Part shown: in pieces, positions 10,675 to 23,188 of the stretch
How the letters are laid out: each line of letters starts with the position of its first letter
How positions within the stretch are numbered: position 1 is the stretch's first letter
DNA from: Marthasterias glacialis
Taxonomy: Eukaryota; Echinodermata; Asteroidea; Forcipulatida; Asteriidae
Length of the DNA stretch: 64,000 nt
Assembly (NCBI GenBank): GCA_911728455.2
Contig: OU452229.1
Span: 3,477,001 to 3,541,000 of the forward strand
Direction of reading: 5' to 3'
Made by a program: the position numbers and the translations under genes
The notes under the pieces: generated by a model
Told to the model about the DNA's origin: nothing
Database searches by the model: none
Seen by the model: the letters and a program-made list of their open reading frames with translations, nothing else

Positions 10675-13587
10675 TGAGCATGGCACAGTTGCCGAGTGTT
10701 CGAAACAAAACATTCAACGGTATCATCAGAAAAATAACTTTACAGTTTAATCACTGAAAGATGGTAAATTTCACCATGATTTCACAAACACCCGTCTATT
10801 GGTAGCTCACTCCCTACATGCATTCAGTGAAAATGCCCAATAGACTTTTAAATCATGGGTGCAGCCATCTTGTTTTTTCTTCCATTCAAACCAATGAAAC
10901 CAAACTGAGGCTGGAGAGGGAAAATAGTCTGAACCCCTGTCTATAAATTGAGAATTTAAACCATCAGTGTCATTGTGTGTACAGGGAATCTGACAAAGAT
11001 GGCTGCAGTGTGAATACAGGTCTATAGCCTGAGAATGAGAACTAAACAGCTCACTGTTTGTTTTCATCCATTGCATAAAAAAGTGGATGCATATTTTGTT
11101 TCCCCTTTTGAACAAAACTTGTTCAAAACAGAAGAATGACATACAACTTAATGTGACCCTTGGTGGTAATAGAGTCAAATTATATGGATAGAGGACACGG
11201 CTTGTTTAACTGTCAGATCTTCGTTTATTCTGAAAATTAGAAGACAGAGTGCAAACGTGACGTCTTGTCTTCGAACCAGAATGTAAAGTCAATCAAAATG
11301 TTATGTGCTCTGTCAGTGCCAGCATAATTTCTAAACTGCAACCATGCAGGCATACCAGTTTTCTTCTCCATTACCGGTATGTAAATTTTTACATGAACTT
11401 AAGACAGAGTCCCGTGCTACATACATTAATCATTTCATAGCTCAGCAGCAGATATATTTGGTTTTGCACAGCAAGGCTCAAATCATAGAGCTGCTACAGA
11501 AAAAAATTATTGCTTAATAAATTTCTGCTAAATGCAAATTAGCACCAAACCAGTCACAAATTGTACATGTGAAATGGTATTTTTGGCTGGTAACCTATAT
11601 ATCTGGTAACTAAAATTGTTTTGAGCTTAGCTAATTTTTGTGCTTAAACATCCAGGGCCCTGGTCTTCTTTCAACCTACTCTGACTCTCTGGAGGATTGG
11701 GCACTGGTATGAATATTCAGATAATACTAAATCTTCTTTTGTTTCTCTTCAATAACAATCTAACTTATATTTTGTCCTCAAGAATGAAACAACAAAATTA
11801 ACTATATGAAAACTTCAGCAATGCAACAGTGGCCCATGATGCTTGTCTTTATAGAAATAATTGGTCCCCAAAAGCCAAACGTACTTATTCGCTTCAGATC
11901 TCTTATATTGTTAGTGGGGATAGCAACGCCTGCCCTTTCAGTGGGTTTTGCAATAGGCCTGAGTTCATTTATTTACTCAGATTCTAACTCAATTTGATAG
12001 AGGACGGAGAGTCTGGCGAGACAGCAAATATTTGACATTCATGTGAAATTTCCCCCACTATTCCCATTCTGCATTGTTGACTTCCCATTGGATCAATACA
12101 CACATGAGCTAGCATCGACTTTTCTTTCTTTCTTTCTTTCTTTCTTTCTGTCTGTCTTATTCTTTACAACTGAATGCATAGAAGGAATTCATTGTGAGTC
12201 TATGGAGCGAATTGCAGAGAAGGCTCTTATTTCGACGTTTATTTCTAAAGTTCATATTTCGACGGCAGACATTTCCCTATCCAGTAAAAGTCACTTGGGC
12301 CTATGTAATAATAGCACACCATCAAAGACTCAACCACAATCAAACTTGGCTTCGTAGTGTATTGGTAATCAAGAACCAAGGTCCTATTTGTTTTTCTTCT
12401 GAGAGCCTAATCATATTACAGCATTTTAAAATTCAATTTAATTCAGAGTAACATTATTTCCACTACACAGACATATGGTATAATATCGTAAGGAAAATAT
12501 TAAGGGTGGAGGCAAAATAAAGAAAAGCGTGGCTCGTGGTGGATGTGCCTCGAAGAACGACAGCAAACCCGAATGAAAACAAACATTATACGATAATACA
12601 CACACACACACATGTACGTGTAAAACTCAGACATGAAACTTTGCTTTTTTTTTTCCCCCAAAAAGAGGAGGCTGCCAAACACACAACTCTGTACTGTGTT
12701 TTTCAGTTTTCTATGACAGTACACTAAACAAGAACTTAGAAGAAAAAGAGGAAATCAGCTGATCAACTGAAAAGTTGCATGCCTGAATACTACGTATGAC
12801 GCTTTAAAATTAACAGCAAATTCAAACTGTGTACAAAAACAAACGGATAACACTGTGAAATTCTGAAAAAACATTATTTTTTTTAATTGACTAAAGAAGG
12901 GCACCAAGAGTACATCTAGTACATTAGGATGAAACTACAAAATCACTTTAAAAAGATGAAACTTTTACTGAACAATATTTTTAAGTAGTGGTAAGTTATT
13001 GAAGGACCAGGTAGGAACAGTATTTTAAAAATTAAACGATATTTTGTTTGGTACACCATAAAGAAAATCCCTTTAATTGGGTACACATTAAGCTAATTTG
13101 TGTGTGCTCACTCAGTATTGAATTCCGTTCCAGCATGAAGGTGGGGGGCACCCCTTCAAACATGGTTTCTGCGTCAATTATTTCTGTTCTGATCAAGCGT
13201 TTGTAATCTCTCTAGCCAGCAGTAATTAGAAATTTTATCATCACCCTCGTTATAAGTAAAGCCACAAAGCAACTAATCAATCACTCAATTACTCGCTCAA
13301 AGCCTCAGAGCTAATTGACTCCATATCTCAGACACCTGACCCCAATTCAGTACTCAATCAACCATGTTCACAGGCCCCCAGGGGTTGTATATGTTTGTAG
13401 AGCCCAAACTGAAGTGTATAGCTTCCAATAATCTCAGGTCATGGCGAAAGAAATGTAGGTTTTGTTCAGGTTCATAAGAAAGTACAGTGAAACTATTGAA
13501 CGTCTCCATATTGCGTAAATTACTGTTCGGTCAATGTGGAGCTACTGTCCACCTTTATTTATCATGTTGACACCACCCACGTTCCAA
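10675..13587. other. Non-coding stretch
   Basis: No gene is supported. The longest frame (10807-11178 minus, 123 codons) has the composition of random sequence. A degraded MITE is visible around 11420-11660 (CATAGAGCTGCT ... AGCTTAGCTAATTTTTGTGC ... CCAGGGCCCTGG), a TTTC microsatellite at 12118-12150, and a CA run near 12598-12610. Nothing else is recognisable. Confidence 0.5.
12118..12150. repeat. (TTTC)n microsatellite
   Basis: About eight uninterrupted TTTC units followed by TGTC TGTC. Confidence 0.9.
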
Positions 13588-14077
13588 GTGTCACGTGTGA
13601 CTTCACACGCTGGAGCCGCAGAACCTGGACTTCCTGGCAGGCACGATTTACATACAGCTCGATTGAAGAAAACGTAAAATGTTCCATTATTTCAAAATTT
13701 GTCACGAACTTGAAGATAGGCCATGTCACATCATAGTCCATGCCACCTTGTTTACTTGCTCTATGGTTTAATACAGATAGAGTGACTTTCCTGGGCATTT
13801 CCTGGTAGGCAAGATACTATACCATCGATGGAGTATTTCTCTCCAATTGTGACATTGTAATTACCACATAAAATCAAGCACTTTAAATTAACAGCGGGGC
13901 AAAGTTCGAGATGCCCCCTCCCCTTTCTTCACGTCAAGAGTTGATAAAAACCAGACAGTGCAATACCCATAAAATGTAAGGTTTGGTGTTTTTCTCCATT
14001 GAGCTGTGTACAAATCGTGCAGTGCAGGAAATCCGGGCTCTGCGGCTCTTTCATGTGAAGTCACAGATTACAACAGC
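13588..14077. mobile_element. Possible MITE with ~85-bp imperfect terminal inverted repeats
   Basis: 13588-13675 (TGTGACTTCACACGCTGGAG, CCGCAGAACC, TTCCTGGCAGGCACGATTTAC, CAGCTCGATTGAAGAAAA) aligns with the reverse complement of about 13990-14075 (GTGACTTCACATGAAAGAG, CCGCAGAGCC, TTCCTGCACTGCACGATTTG, CAGCTCAATGGAGAAAAA). The arms are about 75-80% identical by eye. The interior has no coding potential. Confidence 0.6.
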
Positions 14078-15587
14078 AGCCTTTGAAAATGGACTTACGT
14101 GATACCAAAAAGGGCCCAGTTTAGTTGCCTCCAAGCCTCACGGCCGAGACCTTACCTCCAGACAGCCGAAATACAATGATAAACTATAGTGGAAGACTCT
14201 CGATTTCTCGTAATCCTCTTCTTATAACAAAAAGAACAAAGGTCTGGAATCGGGGGATTACACATTAACCCCTGCTGCATAAAGGGAAAGTTTCAGCGTT
14301 ATTTCCAGTACCATCTGCCCTCTTTGTGTGGGTGAAATAAGGGTTGCATAGTGAGTGCATGCGCGGTGCACCCTCCGGAATGGAATGACCGGGCGACCTT
14401 TTTTTTTGGGGGGGGGGGTAGGTCTTAAAAATTCACACAAAAATATAAAGTTCACGTCATCCGATTTCTGGCAGGGAAAATATTGGCATGTATACAAATC
14501 ATCTAGCATTAACAACTGGTAAAATGGTGTGTAAAGCATTGATAAGATTGAGACAAATTAATGTTCACAGGTGGAAAGTTTCCCTCGAAATATTTTTGCT
14601 TTAATTGCTATGGTTTCTGAGAAATGGGTAAGACAATTAGTTTTAATCTCTCCAGTTCACAACCTGATGTTTGAAAATTAGTGAAAACATTGAAAGTTAG
14701 ATTTTTTTCTCTATTGTCTAGTGACGCTGATGACTGACTGAGCTTCAACTTCTGAAGGTTTCTTATTTTTATTTCATGTTGGGTCACACACAAAGTGCGG
14801 ATACTGGTCTGTTATTACAAACTACCAATTGTCCACAAGCTTTAAGCTGAACAAATAATACAAAATATGTCCTTTTCTTTTTCTTCTGGAAATGATTCCT
14901 TTTCACCAGGCGGAGTAATAATTCCCATGCCAACACGTGTCAATAACAAGTTCATACTACGTGTGGCCTGATTACTGAAGCGGCTGAGCTCGCTCAAAAC
15001 ATTGTGTCAAGTTGCACTCTGGCTGCGAGCACTACATTTTAACGAGGTGGGGGTGAACTGGCCAAAAGGGATGATTGCATTAAAAGATTTGCCAGTAGGG
15101 ATATTTAAATCGTGCTGATGTATGTGACAATTTGATTTTCAAAAGAAATCTGTAATTTCACTGATCATGTAGGTCTTAACCGTCCCTCATGACTCACTCT
15201 GTTTCAAATATTCAATCATGTTGTAAGTAGGCTGCAGAAAGATTTTTTTCTCACTGCAAATATATACACCCTCAAGGCGTGTATGGATAGCAGGTGTAAT
15301 GTGTCCACGGCACTGTCCATAGCTTATAAAAAAAGATTATGTCAACCAATGGGCTAGTTCTCAAGCAGCTCGTGTTATTATTATATAGATCCTTGAGCTG
15401 ATGGCCCCATCAAGGTATTTAATGTACGTATGTCACCCAAGTATGTAATGTGTAAAATGTACATTGTAAATTTTACCATTTGTTCATTGTATATTTTGTT
15501 TTCCATTGAACTATTTTTTTAAAGGCGTTACTGTATGTATTGTTGCTGAAATACTTCACAAATTGTAATCCACAGAATGTGAAGTTG

Positions 15588-15756
15588 GACACTGGTGGGT
15601 AGGTTTGGGGGCACTGGTGGGTAGGTTTGGGGCACTGGTGTAAGTTTTGACCACTGTGGGTAGGTTTTGAGTACTGGTGGGCAAGTGTACTGTTGGGCAC
15701 TGGTGGGTAGGCTTTGGGCATTAGTGGGTAGGTTTTGGGCACTGGTGGGAAGGATA
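15588..15756. repeat. Minisatellite, unit about 21 bp (GGGCACTGGTGGGTAGGTTTT-like)
   Basis: About eight imperfect head-to-tail units of a GGCACTGGTGGGTAGGTTT-type sequence, with strand-biased G/T composition. The Pro-rich minus-strand frames here (PKTYPPVP-type repeats) are a by-product of a unit length divisible by three. They lack a signal peptide or splice support. Confidence 0.85.
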
Positions 15757-16872
15757 CAGGATGGCATTTTTACCACCGTGGTTTATAACTTAGTTTATCT
15801 ATTCTGAAATGGAACATTAAATTCTAAAAAAGAGAAAAAAAGTATAAAAAAAAACACAAAACAGATCAATGTCTTAAAAACTATTCCATCAATCAAGGAA
15901 TGGTAAATGTTTGTTGAATATTGAAAAAAGTCAACCAAAATAGACATTCAATCCTGATCATTGATACAATCACTACAGCAAGGACCATGACCTCCGACAA
16001 AGAAAACACATTAAAGAGACTGAAAATTACTGCAAAGAGAAATGAGCGAACCATGTTACATTATGCACACTTCATCCCAACTTTAAGGTCTCTAAACGAG
16101 GTAAAATTGAAAACAATTTCATTAATCACAAAAGTAATTAAATACACATGTAAGTTTGCATTCCTATTCTAAATTCCTATAGGCCTTCTTAATTCTAGGA
16201 AACCTTCACAGCCAGCCCATTTGAAGATTCAATTGTGAGAGCCAAGAAAACCGGCAAGTTTGAGAAAAAAAACACCAAGTTCCTATGTGATTGAGCGGGT
16301 GGTTTCTCTCATCAGTCACACACTGAACCACGCTGACCGTGTGTGGACTGTGGACTGTTATAGCATTCTTAGTTTTGGTCAGCGTCGGAGACTGAATCGT
16401 TAGAGCACAGAGATTAGAACGCTACCACTGGTATAATTGCCAACGAGGCCACTTTTCATTCATTATGACCAAAGATTGCATCTTCTTTATCCAGATACGA
16501 CTATAATGTTGGCCCTATCATGTGTATGTGACTAGACTGTGACTGAAAAAGTGGCGATTGGAATCGGCGGCGTCTTACCATGATGGGGGCCATTTCTACC
16601 CTGCCACCATGGTCTTGCCAACTTACATTTACAGATTAACTCGTATTTTCTTGGCACCGTGGACCTCCATGGTAGTACAAACACAGAGTAACAAAAGGGA
16701 AGAGAAATGTAGCAACATACCTAAGTCCCTTGATCTATGCTCAGTCCAAAAGACAGAATAGCGAGCACATCCGTCGACAAGTTATGCAGGTAAATACTCG
16801 ACCCTCAGCCAGCGTGGTTTCCAGTTTCCTGCATGGATGTCTCATGTCTTCGCCTTTCGTTTTATAGGTTGT

Positions 16873-16921
16873 CCATTTGTTGGGGTATAAGCTATAATAT
16901 AGCTTATACCCCAACAAATGG
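16873..16921. repeat. Perfect 49-bp palindrome (24-bp arms, 1-bp centre)
   Basis: CCATTTGTTGGGGTATAAGC (start of the left arm, 16873) continues to position 16896. After a single A at 16897 the exact reverse complement runs from 16898 to 16921. No mismatch is present. It is flanked by unrelated sequence. It could be a tiny fold-back element or the remnant of two MITE ends joined after internal deletion. Confidence 0.95.
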
Positions 16922-18233
16922 ATGGGGTGCCCACTACATCAGCGGAAGTGTTAAAGTCTGGTGGTGATTATGTAATCATTAGCTAGCGGGAATGCCCCCA
17001 AGGTCCTAAATCACTACGCAACAATAACAGATCACTGTGGTGAGTCATCGACGGCTCATCATCTGTTCAGTAACAAGCTTGAAACTAGGATCGCCCCACA
17101 AAGGGAAGTCGTGAAAACAAACTGGGACAAACACAACACCGGAAGTTAGCATTATTTTTCACTGGACCATGAATGAAAGTTTGTTTTTGGTGTTAGATGG
17201 TTGGGACGTGCAGCCTTTATAGGTGCATTATGGTCTTTCAGATGGTTTTGGTGACTGGTTAGCAAGAAAAAAAAGTAATAGCCAATGTCTTTCTTAAATA
17301 TTTTTTTTGTCTTACTGACTATTTTTAATGAGTGATAAATAAAACAGATCAAAACAGGTAGAATATCATACAGGCTATGTCACAGATCGCGGTGAGCAAA
17401 GAGTTTCTCTGCTTTCAGGCAGGACGTCTGAGTTCAGCTCAGTTCAGTTCATTTTATTTTCCCAGTGACAATAAAAGAAAATGAAAAAAAAACCGGTTAA
17501 ATTTTGAAAACGGTAAAAGTTTGGATAATTTTGACTTGGAATTCATGTGGATAAAGCGAAGCTCGTCAAGTAGAGGCCCCTGATTTACAAAATAAGTTTA
17601 GACAAATTAATAAAACAAATTAATAATAAATAAATAAAAATTAAACAATACTCACAAACACTAAGTACTGTTATAACATAACATAGTACAATAGCATGTG
17701 TAGCATGTAAAAACACACGACGCCTAGTAGCTTTTAACCCCTTGAGAAAGGCTGAATTTTTATGAAATAATTATTTAACAGCTTATTTTTATATTTACAT
17801 TTGAACTGAAGAGAGATTGACTGGAGATGTAATATCAACAGAACGCCACAGCTTGGGCCTCTCCTATTTTATAAGTGTCGTGCGAACATACAATGAAATT
17901 CATGACATAAATTGCCTTGTGAAGTAATGATGAACTTCTTCATTTTTTTTAAAACACTTGAATAAATAGATTTGGGTAATTTATTATTATGGTGTTGATG
18001 CATCAAGGAGCTCCGCTGGAGAGAATAAATATAGGCCTAATTGACTTTTAAAATACTACAGAAAAAAACAACGATTTATGTGTTCACGAAAGTTAACATT
18101 TTTGATAATCCGTGATCTTTTTCTATAGACCGGTACCACTGATACCCAATCTGCAAGTTGGCCCCCTACATGTATACCGTAGTAATTAATAAGGGGGAAA
18201 AAGTGTTGTAAAGAGGTTTTCAACTAGTTGTTT

Positions 18234-18316
18234 AAACACGGTGAGGCCCGGTTCTTGATAATTTTACCTCGACTTTGTATCGGTAAAATGATCGAGAACC
18301 AGGCCTCACCGTGTTT
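18234..18316. mobile_element. Fold-back element, 35-bp arms and 13-bp loop
   Basis: The left arm, AAACACGGTGAGGCC followed by CGGTTCTTGATAATTTTACC (18234-18268), pairs with 18282-18316 with three mismatches. The loop is TCGACTTTGTATC. Minute hairpin elements like this are common non-autonomous transposon derivatives; transcribed, it would form a long stem. Confidence 0.85.
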
Positions 18317-19009
18317 CGAAAACCTTTTTGAAAAACCGATTCGACACACTTTTATTCCCACTCATAAATACATTTCTGTCAAAAAAACATCCTTTAAAAA
18401 CCTTTAATAGTTGAGAACAAATCTGACAGCCAACCTCACTCAGGTCTGTGTTAAATTTATATCCATGTTGAGCGCCTCGCGCAAGTTTTAAAATTGCGCA
18501 ATTGAGCAAGCCAAATTTGCGCGCTACCATCTTCCTCTCCGCGGGGCTACCAATTTTAAACTGGGCTGTGCAATTTGCGCGCTCTGTGGTACCGTCTGAT
18601 AGCGCCCTCTTTTTACTCAATTTCCTCGGTCCATGTTCAATTAAACGCTTTGTGCCATCTCTCTATCGCACGTTTAAAATTAAACATGGCCACATGATCT
18701 CCCTCTGGGACCAATCAGAATGGATAAACTGTCCCAGGTATTTATGAATGTAAGTTAAGATAAGGGTATCATACAAAGTCATCAAAACAACATGGGGAAA
18801 ATCCATTTTAGATTGGAAAAGATTCCCATACGTCTAGAAAAACTCTAGAACTGTTATTGATGTGTTTTCAAAGAAAGGCTATCATCAACGCAGCAGCCCA
18901 GAATTTTTTCACAATCGATTTTTGTAATATTGCTGTTATCAATACAAATTTCAGACAGTTAATGATATAAATAGCCCTATATAATATATTGTTTTGCTAA
19001 ACAACATAT

Positions 19010-19037
19010 AATTATTATTATTATTATTATTATTTTT
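19010..19037. repeat. (ATT)n microsatellite
   Basis: Nine or so ATT units followed by a T run. Confidence 0.9.
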
Positions 19038-20389
19038 TAATATTAAGCGATAATTAGCTTTAATCCAAACAGAAATTTGTACCGTTTCCCTGTTAACCGT
19101 GTTGAAAAGTACGTTTACATCACTGTGACTGTGTAACATAAGGATAGTGGAAGGAAAAGTATGTCATCAGCAAAAATAACAAAAAGAAAGTAGGCTACCT
19201 CAGAAGATTCTCCTATCCATGAATCATTTTGTAAATTTTCTTTTTGAAACTGCATCAATAAGAAAATCGGTGTCCACACGGTCACTAGGCATGGAACTAC
19301 ATAAATATGATATTAAGTGATCAAAAAAATGAGAGGAAACTGTGTGAGTATCTCGAGAAACCGTTTTCAAGTTTGACTTGCTATGAAATCTGAGGTGTGC
19401 GTAACCCACAGCTGCACTGGCGAGAGGGCGCTATGTCAAGTACCCGCTCCAGCTGGTGTCGCTCACAGATGGTATTGTCTGTGGGTGGGTTCCATATCAT
19501 CAACTCCCCATTCCCCATTCCCCATCTCCTGACACAACAACTGTCCAGTCCTAAAAAAAATCATCCTGGTCGGTTTTTCTGTCCTCAGGGATTTATGACC
19601 CCCCTTCCAATCACACCCGCTCAAAACACTCAAGATTTCATAATTGGTTCTTTCTTTTCTAAGACACGAGCAAAAATATTTTGAAGTTACTTTTTTCTGC
19701 TCATCTTGAATTATTTCTTACTTTGTATGATCAATGACATACGTTTCACGAGCAGATAGGCCCAAATACAAGTATACTTTACTGCAGTGAGCAGCGGCAT
19801 GCTATAATGGGACTTCTTGGAACAAAGTCTTCTGTGTACAGGCAGATGATCTCTACCCAACATCAACTGCAGCGACAAGCATCTGCAGATCGACAATTAA
19901 TTGATCATCTTCTATGAAACTCTATTTGTTGCACTCACGTTTTGATCTGGATGTGCTTGAAAGTAGTATTTGCATGACAGCCCCTACTTATATACCAGCA
20001 CCCGGGAAAGAGCATAAAACAAAAATGATCTGAGAAATTCAGCTATTAATTGATTCAGTTTAGCTCTCGGAAACTATTAATGCGTGATTATTGCTGAGCA
20101 TTTTAGGCGAACTTTCCTGGGTTGGTTTACAGTAATTGTGCCATTTTACCTTTTACGTATTGCAGCCCCTACCTAACCATCAGCTGTGATAATATTTTAT
20201 AATGCTTAAGTATTACAAAATAAATTCACTTTCGATTTCAAGAGGAATGGACAATGCAGCTGAATAATTAGCAAGTGTTGGTTAATAAACAACTCCACAT
20301 GTTTACCCTGCTGAGGTAAAGGCCGTGACTGAATGCAAAGATCCATAGATCAATCTAAACCTTTAGAGGCAGATTTCCCCGTATTTACT

Positions 20390-20577
20390 GTCAACTTGTT
20401 GGAGGCAACCAACTGCACCGCATGCAAAAGGAACACTTTGGTAACACACGGGTTATTTTTGTAACAATGTCTTATACAATCCTCATGAAAATTAGGTGAA
20501 AATTGAAATGTAAATTCAGTTTCTTCTTCATTATTGCCTGGAACTGGTTGCCTGTAAAGTGCCCCTTGTGACCTGGC
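20390..20577. mobile_element. Degraded copy of the GTCACACAGGGCAA-type MITE
   Basis: Matches the intact element at 57905-58110 in the same orientation: CAACTTGTTGGAGGCAACCAACTGCA, CACGGGTTATTTTTGTAACAATGTCTTA, ATTAGGTGAAAATTGAAATGT, and TTGCCTGGAACTGGTTGCCTGTAAAGTGCCC (quoted here as landmarks split by small differences). The left terminal repeat is lost. Confidence 0.75.
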
Positions 20578-21419
20578 CCTAATTAGATGAATAACTTTCT
20601 TAGATTAATGATTTGCTTTGAAGTCATTATCATCGTTAGCGTTATCTTCCCGGTTTTAAAACTGATGTGAACTGATTCTTATTTGTTTTTTTTGTACCAA
20701 TACACCGATGTGTGGTAAGCTATGTATACTCAGTACTTTCCTAAGTCCTATGAAACAAAAACCCCAATCAATCCACAGGCAAATTCCTCGGGTGGGATTT
20801 AAGCCAACGACATTTTAAATGATTCTTGTTACACTAAATACAAAAGTGCCTTCTAAACATTTTTTTTTATCGAGACTGATCCATGTTGCGGCAGAAAAAA
20901 CCCACAAAAACATGTTGGCTGTACTACCAATAATGCCTGCTGAGGCTGTTTATGGAACCGTGACATGGAACCGTGACACACCCACTATGCAGCTCTGGAC
21001 TAGGCTTTACGAGGAATTTCTGCCATGATATGCTGGAAAGCTCCCGCTATTTTTGACTTTATTTGTTCGATCATGTTCCTCTCCCCTCCTCAGTGTTCTT
21101 CGATTCTTCTCTTTGTTTGTCAACACAACGAAGACTAAACAGTTAACAAGCTTGGGTCAGGCGGGGGGGGGGGTGGAAACGCCATCAGAAAACTGTAACA
21201 TCGACCGACACTTGGCGGGAACTCGTTTAAGTGTTTGTTCACCTGATGCAAAGTGTGTGTATTGCAGCAGTCATCCTGAAGTTTGCCTTCCGGCTGGTTG
21301 GGCTATAAAATCAGATGGACAGATTGATGTTTCAAATCAATTTTCTGACTACGGGATCAACAAGTGTGTTATCTACAAAGCTATAGCCGTACCTTTCTGT
21401 TCGACCTCTTTTGCTGTAA

Positions 21420-21427
21420 TATATAAA
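21420..21427 (+). promoter_or_regulatory. Probable TATA box of gene A
   Basis: TATATAAA lies 51 bp upstream of the gene A start codon (21478). A TSS about 30 bp downstream would leave a short 5' UTR of roughly 25-30 nt. No other core element is clear. Confidence 0.5.
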
Positions 21428-21477
21428 CCTAGGGGAAGGTGTTTTTGAAAGATTAAGTATAACGAGCGTGTGGCAAA

Positions 21478-21553
21478 ATGGTTTCGCGAATTTTGATTTG
21501 TTTTGGAGCGGTCACTCTTTTGCAGTTTCTGACCACAAAGGCTCAGAGTGTGG
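21478..21553 (+). CDS. Gene A exon 1: signal peptide
   Basis: ATG at 21478 opens a leader (MVSRILICFGAVTLLQFLTT, then KAQSV) with a basic N-end, a hydrophobic core and small residues before the likely cleavage after KAQS. The exon ends at GTGG|GTAAGT (21553) in phase 1, the same phase as the signal-peptide exons of genes B and C. The start is chosen because it is the only ATG giving a leader and it sits 51 bp below a TATA box. Confidence 0.85.
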
Positions 21554-21659
21554 GTAAGTTTACGTCAAAACTCATTTTTGAAAAACAAGAACTCAAACAA
21601 AAGGAAGCAAGTTGCAAAAGGAAGTATATTTTTTATTTTGTTTTTTTTCTCGCATGCAG

Positions 21660-21748
21660 CTTCTGCGCGTGGTGAGATGTCATGGTCTTTCGACGCAACG
21701 GGTATCTACGCCCCTTCTTACGAAATGCCGGCTCAAGTGTCTCTCCAG
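21660..21748 (+). CDS. Gene A exon 2: first half of module 1
   Basis: Acceptor TTCTCGCATGCAG|CTTCTG. It encodes 30 residues (ASARGEMSWSFDATGIY...AQVSLQ) that match the N-terminal strands of the module. It ends at CTCCAG|GTAAAA in phase 0, an intron that the central modules lack. A longer frame through the donor ends within about 30 bases, consistent with splicing here. Confidence 0.8.
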
Positions 21749-21867
21749 GTAAAACAGACAAAGATCAAAATGTGAGACTTTGTTTTTGAAAAGAATCCTC
21801 TTCAGTCTTCGTCTTTTGATTTGGACAAGGTGTTTTTTTGTAAGTTGTCCGTATCGTCTTCGCTCTG

Positions 21868-21993
21868 AGATCTCACAAAACTAGTCCTAACTTAGGACTA
21901 GTCTTAACATATGACTAGTCCTAAAAGTTAGGATTAGTAACTCATCCTAACTCGAGATAAGACTAGTCCCAGTGCTTTGTGAAATCCACCCCT
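21868..21993. mobile_element. MITE in gene A intron 2 (CTAGTCCTAA-rich fold-back)
   Basis: GATCTCACAAAACTAGTCCTAA at the left and TAAGACTAGTCC...CTTTGTGAAATCCAC at the right form imperfect inverted ends. The interior repeats CTAGTCCTAA and TTAGGACTAG several times and would fold extensively. The termini resemble those of 9221-9381. Confidence 0.7.
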
Positions 21994-22054
21994 GGTAGGC
22001 CTTTTTTGCCACAACCGGGTGCCTTTATTCTACCTGTAACTGTACGTTGCTCCC

Positions 22055-22233
22055 AGTGGTGTAGCCAGCATCTTTTTTGAAGGGCAGCAAACAGGGAGGG
22101 GGAGGCGTAGATATTTGTATAGAGGGGGAAATTTCAATTAACAGGGGGCAGGCAGGGGGAAAGGTGTTCCACAGCTGCCCCCTGTGAAAGCTGGAAAAGC
22201 TGCCCCCTTTTGCCCACCCTTGGCTACGCCACT
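22055..22233. mobile_element. MITE in gene A intron 2 (AGTGGTGTAGCCAG termini)
   Basis: AGTGGTGTAGCCAG at 22055 pairs with TTGGCTACGCCACT ending at 22233. The interior is G-rich (AGGGGGAAA, GGGGGCAGGCAGGGGG) and then C-rich (CTGCCCCC), giving a second internal inverted repeat. Elements with GTGGCGTAGCCA ends are widespread in animal genomes. Confidence 0.8.
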
Positions 22234-22420
22234 ATTTGCTCATCGACCCATCATTGTGAGCTTCTGACAGTTCTGTAATCGTGGCTGGATGTCGATGTCA
22301 GGTAGTGTAGGGAGTACGTAAGCCCAGCCGCGGTTTTCTTCCACTTTCGTTACTTCTGCATGGGTTTTCAGAAAGGTTATGACTATAGTAAAACACTGAC
22401 TTGCCTTTCATTGCAAACAG

Positions 22421-22748
22421 GTTACCATCGCTGCCAGTGCTGACTCAGACACCATCACCGGAACCGACATGTGGGAGGTGAAAGCCTTCGGCAATACCGA
22501 GTCCGACGGATCGGGGGCGAGCAGGTACGACGAGAGGACTGACTTCCTCACCGCGATCGAGAGGGCCCAGCCCCTTTCCCCAACCGATAGTCTGGCCTTC
22601 GATGCGGATATTGAATTTGATCTGAGCGGGCTGGCCTGCGGGTCGGACGGGCCGTTTTTCTGTGTGGAGGTGACGCGGGCAGACGGAGCGTCGACGGACT
22701 TTGAGATTACTGGGAATTGGGTCGGGTGCCAGTCCACGCCGTGCTTTT
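22421..22748 (+). CDS. Gene A exon 3: second half of module 1
   Basis: Acceptor TTGCAAACAG|GTTACC (phase 0). It contains the core as TDMWEVKAFGNTESDGSG, then RYDE, then the cysteine region ACGSDGPFFCVEVTRADG and the terminal CQSTPCFC. The module therefore has the full set of conserved positions once joined with exon 2. It ends at GCTTTT|GTAAGT (22748) in phase 1. Confidence 0.85.
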
Positions 22749-23188
22749 GTAAGTTTTCAAGATTGTTAATGATAATCTGCGCGTCCGTTCCTCGATGTTC
22801 TGAGAATTGAGAATCGGTTAGTAGATCCTGGAGAAAGGGACAACCTTGACTTAAAAAAGAAAAAAAAAACACATCTACGCAGCCACCTGACATGTTTAGT
22901 TTGCTATGTTTGTATATTCTCTGGCTAATAACAAAGCTTTTGGTATAAAATAAACCAACGTGTAAATTCATTGAGAGTAATTTCTTGAAACAAGGAGGAA
23001 AGATCTTGATGAGCCACAGGTTCCCTATTTATGTAAATTATTGTTTTATTCTCTAATAAGATGGACATCCTCTTTCCCCATATCTACGACTGTTTTTGTC
23101 ACTGATAATTAAAGAAGAAAAAAGTCTACTACTCGACACTATATTGGTGATCGACTCCTATCTATGTCGTTACTTCTTATCAATGCAG

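Larger units (their letters stand above)
14078..21400. other. Long non-coding stretch upstream of gene A
   Basis: No gene is supported on either strand. It holds a 21-bp minisatellite (15588-15756), a perfect 49-bp palindrome (16873-16921), a fold-back element (18234-18316), an ATT microsatellite (19010-19037) and a degraded MITE (20390-20577). The end of the stretch (21053-21448) contains a 131-codon frame that overlaps the gene A promoter and is judged to be chance. Confidence 0.5.

Noticed and set aside
10807..11178. 123-codon minus-strand frame
   Set aside because: Random-like composition, no leader, no splice context, no repeat-independent signal.
18306..18747. Overlapping plus and minus frames around 18.3-18.7 kb
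   Set aside because: They lie over inverted GCGC-rich sequence (GCGCGC, TTTAAA blocks) and neither has a leader, domain or splice support.
21053..21448. 131-codon frame just upstream of gene A
   Set aside because: It overlaps the TATA box and 5' UTR of gene A, includes a poly-G tract, and shows no recognisable domain; treated as promoter-region chance frame.
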